DNA from: Anaerolineae bacterium
GTDB lineage: Bacteria > Chloroflexota > Anaerolineae > Promineifilales > Promineifilaceae
NCBI GenBank assembly: GCA_014879345.1
Contig: JACSSI010000118.1
Location: 1 to 10,122 of the forward strand
Direction of reading: 5' to 3'
DNA length: 10,122 nt
Position numbers and translations under genes: made by a program. Under the pieces are notes generated by a model. That model saw nothing but the letters and a program-made list of their open reading frames with translations, was not told the origin of the DNA and ran no database searches. Position 1 is the stretch's first letter. Each line of letters opens with the position of its first letter. Of the stretch, positions 1 to 6,068 are shown one piece after another.

Positions 1-1167
1 GGCGTTGATGATCATGAGACCTTTGTCTCTGGCGGCGGTGATGAGGGGGGAAACGGCCGTTTTCATTTCCACACCGACCAGCAACCCGGCTGCCCGCACG
101 GCTACAATCTCGTCTGATTCCAGCGTTTGCAGACGATGCACGAGGTAAGCACTGCTGTCTTGTATTTGTGCCAGAAATTCTGGCTGACTTACCTTGTCGA
201 AGACAGTGTTGGCGGCGGCGCAGACCAAGGGGCCAGCGGCAAACGTGCTGCCGTGATCGCCCGGTTTCATCACATCTGCCACCGCCTGCGTGACCAACGT
301 CGCGCCGATGGGCAGACCGCCCGCCAGCGGTTTTGCCAGCGTCATGATGTCAGGCGTGACGCCATACGCTTCATACGCCCACAGTGCGCCCGTGCGACCC
401 AAGCCGCACTGCACTTCGTCGAAGATGAGCAGGGCATCGTGGGCGTCGCACAAATCGCGTAAGCCTTGTAGAAATTTGGGCGTAGCTGGATGCACGCCGC
501 CTTCACCCTGCACCGGTTCCACGATGACGGCGCAGGTCTCATCGGTGATGGCTTGTGTGGCAGAATCCAGGTCGTTGTAAACGGCAAAGGTGACGCCAGG
601 GACGAGGGGCGCAAACTGTTCACGGTATTGGGCTTTGTAGGTGGTGGAAAGTGCGCCCATGGTGCGGCCGTGGAAGCCGCCGGAGAAGGCGACGATTTTG
701 TCTTTTTGAAGATTGAAGGACTTGTCCTGAGCTTGTCGAAGGATTGAAGATTGAAGATTGGCGGCGTCGTTCTCTTTAATCTTTAATCTTTGTTCTTCAA
801 TCATTTTTCCATATTTCCGTGCAAACTTTAACGCTGCTTCATTCGCTTCTGCGCCGGAGTTACAAAAGTAAACTTTGTCGGCAAAGGAGTGGGCGACGAG
901 TTTTTGCGCCAGTTCGACTTGCGGGACGCTGTGGTAGAGGTTGCTGATGTGGGTGAGGGTGGCGGCTTGGGTGGAAACGGCCGTTACCCAATCCGGATCA
1001 CTATGCCCCAACGCCGTCACGGCAATGCCAGCGGTAAAGTCGAGGTATTTCTTGCCCTCTGTATCGAACAAATACATGCCTTGCCCGTGCGAAAACACAA
1101 TCTCCGGGCGCACATAAGTTTGCAATACATTCTCTTTTTCAGCTTGAATAATTTCTGGTGCGTTCAT
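1..1167 (-). CDS. argD: Acetylornithine aminotransferase ArgD, 3' end cut by window edge, with in-frame insertion
   Basis: PLP-dependent class III aminotransferase that converts N-acetylglutamate 5-semialdehyde to N-acetylornithine in the cytoplasm. I read 389 codons from ATG at 1167 to base 1 with no stop; roughly 35-40 C-terminal residues should lie outside. Visible landmarks are YLDFTAGIAV (41-50), the phosphate-binding NSGAEANEAALKFARKYG (103-120), FHGRTMGALS (165-174), DEVQCGLGRTG (250-260), the PLP-lysine region TLAKPLAGGLPIGA with Lys279, and GSTFAAGPLVCAAAN (306-320). GGAG at 1176-1179 lies 8 nt before the start. It is the last gene seen of argC-argB-GNAT-argD. Oddity: residues about 122-155, between ARKYGK and KIVAF, hold about 28 more residues than the usual family spacing. 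They are encoded by 7-bp tandem repeats plus a REP-like element, all in frame. A related 4-aminobutyrate or succinylornithine aminotransferase is possible by sequence, but the operon argues for ArgD. Confidence 0.93.
   Translation of the reverse strand, partial: MNAPEIIQAEKENVLQTYVRPEIVFSHGQGMYLFDTEGKKYLDFTAGIAVTALGHSDPDWVTAVSTQAATLTHISNLYHSVPQVELAQKLVAHSFADKVYFCNSGAEANEAALKFARKYGKMIEEQRLKIKENDAANLQSSILRQAQDKSFNLQKDKIVAFSGGFHGRTMGALSTTYKAQYREQFAPLVPGVTFAVYNDLDSATQAITDETCAVIVEPVQGEGGVHPATPKFLQGLRDLCDAHDALLIFDEVQCGLGRTGALWAYEAYGVTPDIMTLAKPLAGGLPIGATLVTQAVADVMKPGDHGSTFAAGPLVCAAANTVFDKVSQPEFLAQIQDSSAYLVHRLQTLESDEIVAVRAAGLLVGVEMKTAVSPLITAARDKGLMIINA
706..801. repeat. Heptamer array inside argD, interrupted by a REP-like element
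   Basis: On the plus strand, ATTGAAG units occur at 712-718, 743-749 and 750-756. A second block in the opposite sense has CTTTAAT at 774-780 and 781-787, CTTTGTT at 788-794 and CTTCAAT at 795-801. Both blocks keep a 7-bp period. Between the first two ATTGAAG units lies a 24-bp segment (719-742) that includes CCTGAGCTTGTCGAAGG, a core I recall as a dispersed repeat in many bacterial genomes; I could not search for it. The whole block is translated as part of ArgD without a frameshift. Confidence 0.8.
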
Positions 1168-1191
1168 CTATTTTTCTCCGAAAAATTAAGG

Positions 1192-1260
1192 CAGAAATCA
1201 GAAGGCAGAAGGCAGAAATGTGTCACACCCTCTTCTGCCTTCTGATTTTTGCCTTCTGCT
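1192..1260. repeat. Inverted heptamer array between GNAT gene and argD
   Basis: Four units of period 7 (CAGAAAT, CAGAAGG, CAGAAGG, CAGAAAT) run from 1192 to 1219, and an inverted set follows at 1231-1260. The arms contain a perfect 17-bp inverted repeat, 1195-1211 against 1232-1248, with a 20-nt loop. On the minus-strand mRNA the hairpin starts just after the GNAT stop and ends about 15 nt before the argD Shine-Dalgarno. There is no U-run immediately after it, so it is not a standard intrinsic terminator. A role in mRNA stability or relative expression is possible but not shown. Confidence 0.85.
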
Positions 1261-1264
1261 TTTG

Positions 1265-1702
1265 TTAACAGGTTTGCCACTCGCCTTCGATCATTTTAGA
1301 CATGACGGCGATGTCTTCGCGGTAGCTCCAACCGGTGCTTTGCCAGAAGGCAATGCCAGTCTGGTTCTCCTTGAAGATGAAGAGATGGCATTTTTGGATG
1401 CCAACGGCGTGCAGCGCCGCAAAACAATGCTCCATAAGCTGCTGCCCGATACCCTGTCGCCGATAATTGGGATGCACAGCCAAATGGTGAATGTAGCCGC
1501 GCCGTCCATCGTGGCCGCTTAAAACGGCACCAACCACGCTGCCATCCGCTTTAGCAATAAAACTCATGCCCGGGTTTCGCTCCAGATAGAACTGGATGCT
1601 TTCTGGCGCATCCGCATCGCTTAAACCCACGCCGTCGCTTGCATCCCACAGGGCTATGACGGGGTCATAATCATTCATGGTGAAGGGGGTGATTGTGATC
1701 AT
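1265..1702 (-). CDS. GNAT family N-acetyltransferase, YpeA-like, within the arg operon
   Basis: A 145-residue single-domain GNAT enzyme, transferring an acetyl group from acetyl-CoA to an amine. The core is clear: VVGAVLSGHDGRRGYIHHLAVHPNYR (about residues 56-81), the acetyl-CoA pyrophosphate loop RRQGIGQQLM (about 81-90), and the C-terminal NQTGIAFWQSTGW strand-helix. By recall the layout resembles E. coli YpeA, with the V-G-x-G-x-DGxRG strand. The ATG lies 8 nt after the argB stop, so translational coupling is likely. The stop TAA (1265-1267) is followed within 2 nt by a repeat hairpin. Known GNAT substrates vary and cannot be read from sequence. Its position between argB and argD makes a short-form N-acetylglutamate synthase (the argA reaction) an attractive inference, since no argA or argJ is visible here. 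A housekeeping protein or small-molecule acetyltransferase remains possible. Confidence 0.85.
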   Translation of the reverse strand: MITITPFTMNDYDPVIALWDASDGVGLSDADAPESIQFYLERNPGMSFIAKADGSVVGAVLSGHDGRRGYIHHLAVHPNYRRQGIGQQLMEHCFAALHAVGIQKCHLFIFKENQTGIAFWQSTGWSYREDIAVMSKMIEGEWQTC

Positions 1703-1710
1703 AGCTTAGT

Positions 1711-2463
1711 TCACTGTCCACTAAAAACAGTGCCGCCTGCGTGCAGCAGTCCGGCCAAGTTAACGATTCTGGCGCGAGACACACCCTGGGAAACGGCCGT
1801 TAACGCTCCCTGTACTTTGGGAACCATGCCACCATTGATAACTCCTTGTGCTATCAATGTTTCCGTCTCCGCAGCCGTGAGTTGCGGCACGACTTGTCCA
1901 TCCTGGAGGACACCCGGCACGTTGGAAATGAAATCAAGCATGTCGGCTTGCACAGCACGGGCGATGGCACTGGCGGCTTCGTCGGCGTTGACGTTGTAGG
2001 CTTGTCCGTCTTTACCGAGAGAAATGGGGGAGATAACGGCCGTTATGCCCATCTTGCTCAAATTCAAAAGCAAGTCAGCCCGCACCGCCACAATTTCCCC
2101 AACCAGCCCCAAATCGACAGTGGGATGGGTTTTCTTGGCGGCGGTCAATAAACGGCCGTCAACACCGCTGAGACCCACCGCATCCACCCCAGCCAGCAGC
2201 AGCGCCGTCACAATTTGTTTGTTGGTATGCCCGGACAACACCATCTGCGCAATTTTCAGCGAGTCGGCATCGGTAATGCGCAAGCCATCTACCTTTTTCG
2301 GCTCCAGTCCGACCCGCGTTTGCATGTCGGCAATATCACTGCCGCCGCCATGCACAATGACAATGGATTCGCCTTTGCCCGTCGTTTCCGCAACCCAGCC
2401 AGCCAGTTGAGGCAAAAATTCCGGGTCGTTAAGTTCGTTTCCGCCAATTTTTAATACACGCAT
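1711..2463 (-). CDS. argB: Acetylglutamate kinase ArgB
   Basis: Amino-acid kinase family enzyme that phosphorylates N-acetyl-L-glutamate with ATP, the second step of arginine synthesis. At 250 residues it is slightly shorter than the usual 255-300. The N terminus is MRVLKIGGNEL, the nucleotide-binding Lys-Gly-Gly motif, followed by IVHGGG (36-41) for substrate binding, DGLRITDADSLKIAQM, AVGLSGVDGRLL, the metal/nucleotide segment YNVNADEAA, and NGGMVPKVQGAL near the C terminus. It lacks the N-terminal helix extension of arginine-inhibited hexameric kinases, so direct feedback inhibition is less likely; that would put more weight on transcriptional control. The start has a weak AAGG about 10 nt upstream and lies 71 nt from argC across a repeat hairpin. 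LysZ-type kinases are related, but NAD(E)A and the neighbours favour ArgB. Three copies of the ACGGCCGT palindrome lie in this gene. Confidence 0.95.
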   Translation of the reverse strand: MRVLKIGGNELNDPEFLPQLAGWVAETTGKGESIVIVHGGGSDIADMQTRVGLEPKKVDGLRITDADSLKIAQMVLSGHTNKQIVTALLLAGVDAVGLSGVDGRLLTAAKKTHPTVDLGLVGEIVAVRADLLLNLSKMGITAVISPISLGKDGQAYNVNADEAASAIARAVQADMLDFISNVPGVLQDGQVVPQLTAAETETLIAQGVINGGMVPKVQGALTAVSQGVSRARIVNLAGLLHAGGTVFSGQ

Positions 2464-2484
2464 GAGTAAAATACCTTTTTATAA

Positions 2485-2537
2485 CGTAGTGCGTAGTGCG
2501 TAGTAACGCTTTTCTACGCACTACGCACTACGCACTA
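2485..2537. repeat. CGTAGTG heptamer hairpin between argC and argB
   Basis: Two full CGTAGTG units and a partial one (2485-2504) face three CTACGCA units (2514-2534), giving a perfect 19-bp inverted repeat, 2485-2503 against 2514-2532, with a 10-nt loop. The period is exactly 7. On the minus strand it starts at the argC stop codon TAG (2535-2537), which itself reads as part of the repeat. No U-run follows on either strand, so read-through into argB is expected. The same family recurs at 9671-9730. Confidence 0.9.
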
Positions 2538-3542
2538 TAGTAATCCTTCCGTTTCCTCAAAGCCAAACATCACATTCATATTTTGCACCGCCTGCCCCGA
2601 AGCCCCTTTGAGCAGGTTGTCGGTGGCAGAGGTGATAATGAGCATGTTACCCGCCAAAGTGAGCGACATGACACATTTATTGGTGTAGGTAACGTGAGCC
2701 AGTGAGGCTAACTGCCCCAGCGGCAGCACCGTCACGAAGGGTTCGTCCGCGTAGGTGTTGGCATAAAGCTGGTGCGGGGCTTCAAGGGCAGGGGCGTCGG
2801 CCAATGGCACGTAGACATTTGCCAGAATGCCGCGTGGCACAGGTAGCAGGTGGGGTGAGAAGATCATATCCGGCGTATCGGCGTTCCACGTTTTGGCGAT
2901 GGCTTCAATTTCCGGCAAATGGCGGTGCGCTCGCCCAATGCTATAGGCTGAAAAATTATCGGCAACGGCCATGAAATGGGTATTGTCTTTGGGGGCGCGT
3001 CCGGCGCCGGAAACGCCCGATTTGGCGTCGATGATGATGCTGCCGTTGATGGCGGCCTGGCTTGCCAGGATGGGCTGGAGAGCCAGCAAACTGGTGGTGG
3101 TGTAGCAGCCAGGATTTGCCACGAGCCGCGCCTGTTTAAGGTCTGCTCGAGCAAATTCGGTGAGACCGTAGACAGCTTCGGCAATCAGGTCTGGCGCGGG
3201 ATGGGTGACTTTGTACCACTTTTCGTAAACTGTCACGTCTTTGATGCGGAAGTCGGCACTGAGATCTATTACTTTGCAGCCAGCATTTAGGGCGAGAACG
3301 GCCGTTTCCGCCGCTGCCGCATGAGGTAGGCACAAAAAAACCACATCTACCTTGTCGAGTGGTGCTTCTTCCCCAGAAATCAAAGGTTGATGTGGCGCTT
3401 GCGGATAAATCGCGTCCAACGTTTGTCCGGCAAAAGACTGAGAGGTGGCGAAACATATCTCCACATCGGGATGCTTGCTCAATATCTGAATCAATTCATA
3501 ACCGGTGTAACCGGTCGCGCCGTAAATGCCTGCCTGGATCAT
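2535..3542 (-). CDS. argC: N-acetyl-gamma-glutamyl-phosphate reductase ArgC
   Basis: NADPH-dependent reductase converting N-acetylglutamyl phosphate to the semialdehyde, the third step of arginine synthesis. The 335 residues are a normal length for the short ArgC type. Visible motifs are the Rossmann loop GIYGATGYTGYELIQIL (5-21), VVFLCLPHAAAAE (67-79), VIDLSADFRI (91-100), the catalytic cysteine in ANPGCYTTT (Cys146), the SGVSGAGR loop, and the substrate-binding histidine segment AHRHLPEIE. The ATG is preceded by AAAGGA about 10 nt upstream, a modest ribosome site. It is the first structural gene of the operon, 160 nt after an Arg-rich leader peptide and 90 nt after a terminator hairpin. Its stop codon lies at the edge of a tandem repeat, so the end of the coding region may have been set by repeat insertion. 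Confidence 0.97.
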   Translation of the reverse strand: MIQAGIYGATGYTGYELIQILSKHPDVEICFATSQSFAGQTLDAIYPQAPHQPLISGEEAPLDKVDVVFLCLPHAAAAETAVLALNAGCKVIDLSADFRIKDVTVYEKWYKVTHPAPDLIAEAVYGLTEFARADLKQARLVANPGCYTTTSLLALQPILASQAAINGSIIIDAKSGVSGAGRAPKDNTHFMAVADNFSAYSIGRAHRHLPEIEAIAKTWNADTPDMIFSPHLLPVPRGILANVYVPLADAPALEAPHQLYANTYADEPFVTVLPLGQLASLAHVTYTNKCVMSLTLAGNMLIITSATDNLLKGASGQAVQNMNVMFGFEETEGLL

Positions 3543-3601
3543 GGTTTGTTAGTCCTTTCGTCGAGTCGTCTTATAGTCTGTTGGTCAAGTTAGATGCTTC
3601 T

Positions 3602-3622
3602 ATCTTTTATCTTTAATCTTCA
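3602..3622. repeat. Short 7-bp-period array in the argC 5' leader
   Basis: Three consecutive units ATCTTTT, ATCTTTA and ATCTTCA occupy the stretch between the terminator hairpin and the argC start. They share the ATCTTTA/ATCTTCA theme of the array inside argD. No inverted partner is present here. Low complexity makes this the least certain of the arrays. Confidence 0.55.
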
Positions 3623-3631
3623 TTTTTTGGC

Positions 3632-3674
3632 AAAAAAAAACCGTCAGGCCTCAAAATAAGTGGCCTGACGGTTT
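3632..3674 (-). terminator. Intrinsic terminator upstream of argC (attenuator stem 3:4)
   Basis: Read on the minus strand, a 13-bp perfect stem (3674-3662 against 3650-3638) carries GTCAGGCC/GGCCTGAC, has an 11-nt loop, and runs straight into nine U residues (3640-3632). The plus-strand orientation has no U-run, so it acts on minus-strand transcripts. It lies 27 nt after the leader peptide stop and 90 nt before argC. It could instead simply terminate the 3874-5805 gene, as no other terminator is seen between that gene and argC. The leader ORF and the alternative pairing favour an attenuator. Confidence 0.88.
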
Positions 3675-3735
3675 GGAGTTGCTTGCTTTTAATCCTGTGA
3701 CTTAGCCAACCCAAAAACCCAGACCAAAAGTCTGG
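3641..3735 (-). promoter_or_regulatory. Candidate arginine attenuator: alternative stems 1:2, 2:3 and 3:4
   Basis: Four segments on the minus-strand RNA can pair in exclusive ways. Segment 1 (3735-3730, CCAGAC) pairs perfectly with GUCUGG inside segment 2. Segment 2 (3725-3711, GGUCUGGGUUUUUGG) can also pair with segment 3 (3676-3662, CCAAACCGUCAGGCC): 12 of 15 positions pair, two as G-U, with a 3x3 internal loop. Segment 3 otherwise pairs with segment 4 (3650-3641) to make the terminator. Segment 1 starts at the last base of the fifth Arg codon. A ribosome stalled at the Arg codons would cover segment 1, freeing segment 2 to hold segment 3 and prevent termination. A ribosome at the stop codon would cover much of segment 2 and allow termination. 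The pairing is seen in the sequence; the mechanism is inferred from trp, his and leu attenuators. Confidence 0.75.
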
Positions 3736-3779
3736 CGACGACGCAAACGGCGGGGAAAGCTACTCACATAGTTAAACAT
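3702..3779 (-). CDS. Arginine-rich leader peptide (25 aa) upstream of argC
   Basis: A short ORF starting ATG-TTT-AAC and ending TAA at 3704-3702. Residues 9-16 are PRRLRRRQ, encoded CCC CGC CGT TTG CGT CGT CGC CAG, so five of six consecutive codons (10-15) specify Arg; the C terminus is TFGLGFWVG. I know no protein family for it. Its value is as a translated sensor: a cluster of codons for the end product, placed between a promoter and a terminator ahead of that product's biosynthetic operon, is the hallmark of ribosome-mediated attenuation. There is no Shine-Dalgarno, and the best predicted transcript start lies about 0-12 nt upstream, so it would be read as a leaderless or nearly leaderless mRNA. 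A chance ORF is possible, but the match between Arg codons and arg genes makes that unlikely. Confidence 0.75.
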   Translation of the reverse strand: MFNYVSSFPRRLRRRQTFGLGFWVG

Positions 3780-3798
3780 AGTGGGCAAATGGTAGCAA

Positions 3799-3827
3799 AT
3801 TATCAAATGCTGTCAACGGATTGGCAA
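3799..3827 (-). promoter_or_regulatory. Predicted sigma70-type promoter of the arg operon
   Basis: On the minus strand TTGCCA (3827-3822) and GATAAT (3804-3799) are spaced by 17 bp and each matches consensus at five of six positions. Transcription would start near 3792, about 12 nt before the leader ATG. A second possibility overlaps it: a perfect TTGACA (3816-3811), 16 bp from the weaker TACCAT (3794-3789), with a start near 3782 that would make the leader truly leaderless. Either way the promoter lies in the gap after the membrane-EEP gene and before the leader peptide. I see no clear inverted-repeat operator here. Confidence 0.6.
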
Positions 3828-3873
3828 TGATTTGTGCAAAATAGATACATTTAGCCGAATAAGTTGGGTGATT

Positions 3874-5805
3874 TTATCGCTGAATGGTTGTCACCACGGG
3901 CAAATGGTCAGAGGCTGGTTGGGTAAGGATGATGGCCTCAGCAGGCGAAAGGTCTGGCGTGATGAAGATATGGTCGAGGCGATGACTGGGTTGGTGGGCA
4001 TCGTAGGTGTAGCCAGGTTGTATACCCAGGAGATCAAGTACGGATTGGAAACCTGAATTTTCGAGCAGTTGGATTTCGGGTGCAGCGGGTTCGGCGTTGA
4101 GATCGCCCATGATGAGGGTAAACGGCCGTTCTGCCCAATAGTCCAAAATAGCCTGTGATTGTTCCACCCGAATGGCGCTGTCGTCTTCCTTGTGGTGATA
4201 GTGGGTGTCGATGATAGCAAGCTGCTCGCCGTTGCCCACCACTACGTTTGCCCAAATAAAGCCGCGTCCGAGTAACATGCCGGGCGGGGGCAGCGTTTGC
4301 AAATCGACATCAGTGAGCGGCAGTCGGCTGAGGACGGCGTTGCCCCAGAGTTCGCCCGTTGTTGGCTGCCAAACGTATGGCATGTCGAGCCGCCGGGAGA
4401 GCCATGCCAGCATATCGGTGGAGCCGTTGACCACCCAGCCGCGATTGATTTCTTGCAGACCAACTACATCCGGGTTTTCAGCTTCGATGACTTGTGCCAG
4501 GGCTTCCAGACCCAGATACCCCATCATGTCGAAGCCGTTGTGGAGATTATAAGTCATGATACGCACAGGATAACCGTCTCCAGGAACGGCCGTTGCTGGC
4601 TGATCTAAAAATTGAACCAGTGGCAGCACAAGCAGCAACAAAACCAGTAGCATCGCCCAGCCTAACCTGGGCTTTGGCGCAGACGTGGCCTGAGGTATGG
4701 TGCGTGCCGCGAAAAATGCACAAATGGCGATTAGCAGGGCTGCCAGGGGAAAGAGTAAATCGTTGCTGAATGGCAAGGGAATGTCGTAGCCTGCGTAATA
4801 CAGGAAGGTGAAGATTGCCATGAGCAGCCAGGCGAGGCCATTGCCCAGGGTGAGGTTGCGCAGACCAGAACGGCCGTTTCCCACCCCAATCGCCACGATA
4901 AGCACACCTGTCAGCAAAGCCAGCAGCAGTTGTCCTAAAAGGAGTTGCAGGGCAGCAAGACCGCCAGTCGGCCAAGGCATGACGAGTATTGCTACCAACA
5001 GTAACCCTAGAATGCCTACGAAAAGCGGCCGAACTACGCCCCCATTTCGGTTAAACAGCAATGCGAGAATCAACACGCCGAGCAGTTGAGCCATCACCAT
5101 GATGAGAAAGGCGGTGGCTTGCCCCCACCCGGTTAGTACCGTCAATCGCGCTAAATTGCTGAAGATGAGTAACTGTAAAAATAGAAATGGCCCGAACGTC
5201 AACCAGGAAAGGCCCAGGCCTAATGTGGTGTCCGTTTCATGGGTGGCTTCCTGGCTTGATTTGAACAAGACGGGCCAGATTGTCACCCATTGGCTGATGA
5301 CGAGGATGAGGGTGATAACGGCCGTTAACCAGTTGTTTTGCCACGCCATGTCATAGGTGCGAAATGCGCCGTGTAAGGCCACATCAAACGCTACCCCCAG
5401 CAGCATCCCCACCGCAAAATCTTGAACGGCAACCAGCCCTTGGCTGCGCATATAACCTAAAGCAACTGGCACAAAGAGCATAAAACTAAAAATGGTGAGG
5501 AACGCCAGAATAAGGTCGATGAGGGGATCGCCTGACCAGAACTGTAGCATTAGGCGGAATAGAGAGGTGGCAACGGCCGTTATTATCACCATCCTTTCCG
5601 TCCCCAACCAGCGCCGAAACAAGCCCGCTAGAAAACTAAGCGCAAAAAAGGCAGCCATGAGAATGCCAATCTGGATGGCAGTCCAACCAAACCGATCACG
5701 CAGCACATAGAGCGAAAGTGAAAATAGAATGCGCAAGGTTTGTAACCCGAAGAGGAAAGTGAGGGAGATGAAGAGAATGTGGGGGAAACGGCCGTTTTTA
5801 TTCAT
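3874..5805 (-). CDS. Polytopic membrane protein with C-terminal endonuclease/exonuclease/phosphatase domain
   Basis: A 643-residue protein. Residues about 8-405 hold roughly a dozen hydrophobic helices, then a short linker, then an EEP-fold hydrolase from about 413 to the end. The metal and catalytic motifs are all present: TYNLHNG with Asn420, LQEINR with Glu452, GNAVLSR, DTHYHHKED, GDLN with Asp568 and Asn570, RLDHIF, and SDHLPV with Asp633 and His634. The family cleaves phosphodiesters or phosphomonoesters in nucleic acids, sphingolipids, inositol phosphates and other substrates. The membrane fusion suggests a lipid or lipid-linked substrate, as for Cwh43-type proteins, but the actual substrate is unknown. 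I chose ATG 5805 over an in-frame ATG at 5844 because AAGGAG (5812-5817) lies 6 nt upstream of 5805, and 5844 coincides with the predicted transcript start. The gene holds six copies of the AACGGCCGTT palindrome. Confidence 0.88.
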   Translation of the reverse strand: MNKNGRFPHILFISLTFLFGLQTLRILFSLSLYVLRDRFGWTAIQIGILMAAFFALSFLAGLFRRWLGTERMVIITAVATSLFRLMLQFWSGDPLIDLILAFLTIFSFMLFVPVALGYMRSQGLVAVQDFAVGMLLGVAFDVALHGAFRTYDMAWQNNWLTAVITLILVISQWVTIWPVLFKSSQEATHETDTTLGLGLSWLTFGPFLFLQLLIFSNLARLTVLTGWGQATAFLIMVMAQLLGVLILALLFNRNGGVVRPLFVGILGLLLVAILVMPWPTGGLAALQLLLGQLLLALLTGVLIVAIGVGNGRSGLRNLTLGNGLAWLLMAIFTFLYYAGYDIPLPFSNDLLFPLAALLIAICAFFAARTIPQATSAPKPRLGWAMLLVLLLLVLPLVQFLDQPATAVPGDGYPVRIMTYNLHNGFDMMGYLGLEALAQVIEAENPDVVGLQEINRGWVVNGSTDMLAWLSRRLDMPYVWQPTTGELWGNAVLSRLPLTDVDLQTLPPPGMLLGRGFIWANVVVGNGEQLAIIDTHYHHKEDDSAIRVEQSQAILDYWAERPFTLIMGDLNAEPAAPEIQLLENSGFQSVLDLLGIQPGYTYDAHQPSHRLDHIFITPDLSPAEAIILTQPASDHLPVVTTIQR

Positions 5806-5848
5806 GATAGGCTCCTTGATCACAGAAACGAAAACACCAGACAAATTG

Positions 5849-5857
5849 ATTATAGCA
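5849..5857 (-). promoter_or_regulatory. Extended -10 promoter for the membrane-EEP gene
   Basis: The minus strand reads TGCTATAAT, a perfect extended -10 element. No good -35 hexamer is seen at 16-18 bp, which is typical of extended -10 promoters. The start point would be near 5842, giving a 5' UTR of about 37 nt that contains the AAGGAG ribosome site before ATG 5805. Confidence 0.6.
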
Positions 5858-6068
5858 TAAAGGAAATCCAGATTCTGAGCTTACCGTAAGAGAACAACGA
5901 TCACTTTCGGTGCAATCTTTTAATAGTTGGTACAATCCTGGTTGCTTAATCATATTTATCAAACGAGCGTTTTCAGGCAAAGAGTATCTCAGATTTTGCA
6001 TGCCATATCTCTGTGAAACTCTTTTTATTGTCTGTAAATCGCCGTGTAACTTTGTTGAAGGAGAAGTT

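Noticed and set aside
706..801. Repeats as a CRISPR array
   Set aside because: Units are 7 bp and directly adjacent, without 25-40 bp unique spacers, and no cas gene is present.
889..1245. Plus-strand open frames across the argD, argB and argC regions
   Set aside because: They are antisense shadows of well-supported minus-strand genes, with no recognisable domains or ribosome sites.
2485..2537. argC-argB hairpin as an intrinsic terminator
   Set aside because: The stem is long, but neither strand has a U-run after it, and argB downstream belongs to the same pathway. It is better called a repeat.
5806..5844. Start of the membrane-EEP gene at ATG 5844
   Set aside because: ATG 5805 has AAGGAG at 6 nt spacing, and the predicted transcript start near 5842 leaves no leader for 5844.
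5927..5956. Plus-strand promoter for the FKBP gene (TACAAT at 5931, or TTGGTA with CATATT)
   Set aside because: No combination gives two good hexamers at 16-18 bp spacing. The real promoter probably lies in 5858-6050, but I cannot place it.
5910..6068. Upstream extension of the FKBP protein from ATG 5910
   Set aside because: The frame is open, but the GTG at 6069 has an AAGGAG ribosome site and begins a textbook lipoprotein signal. The 53 upstream residues would bury that signal.
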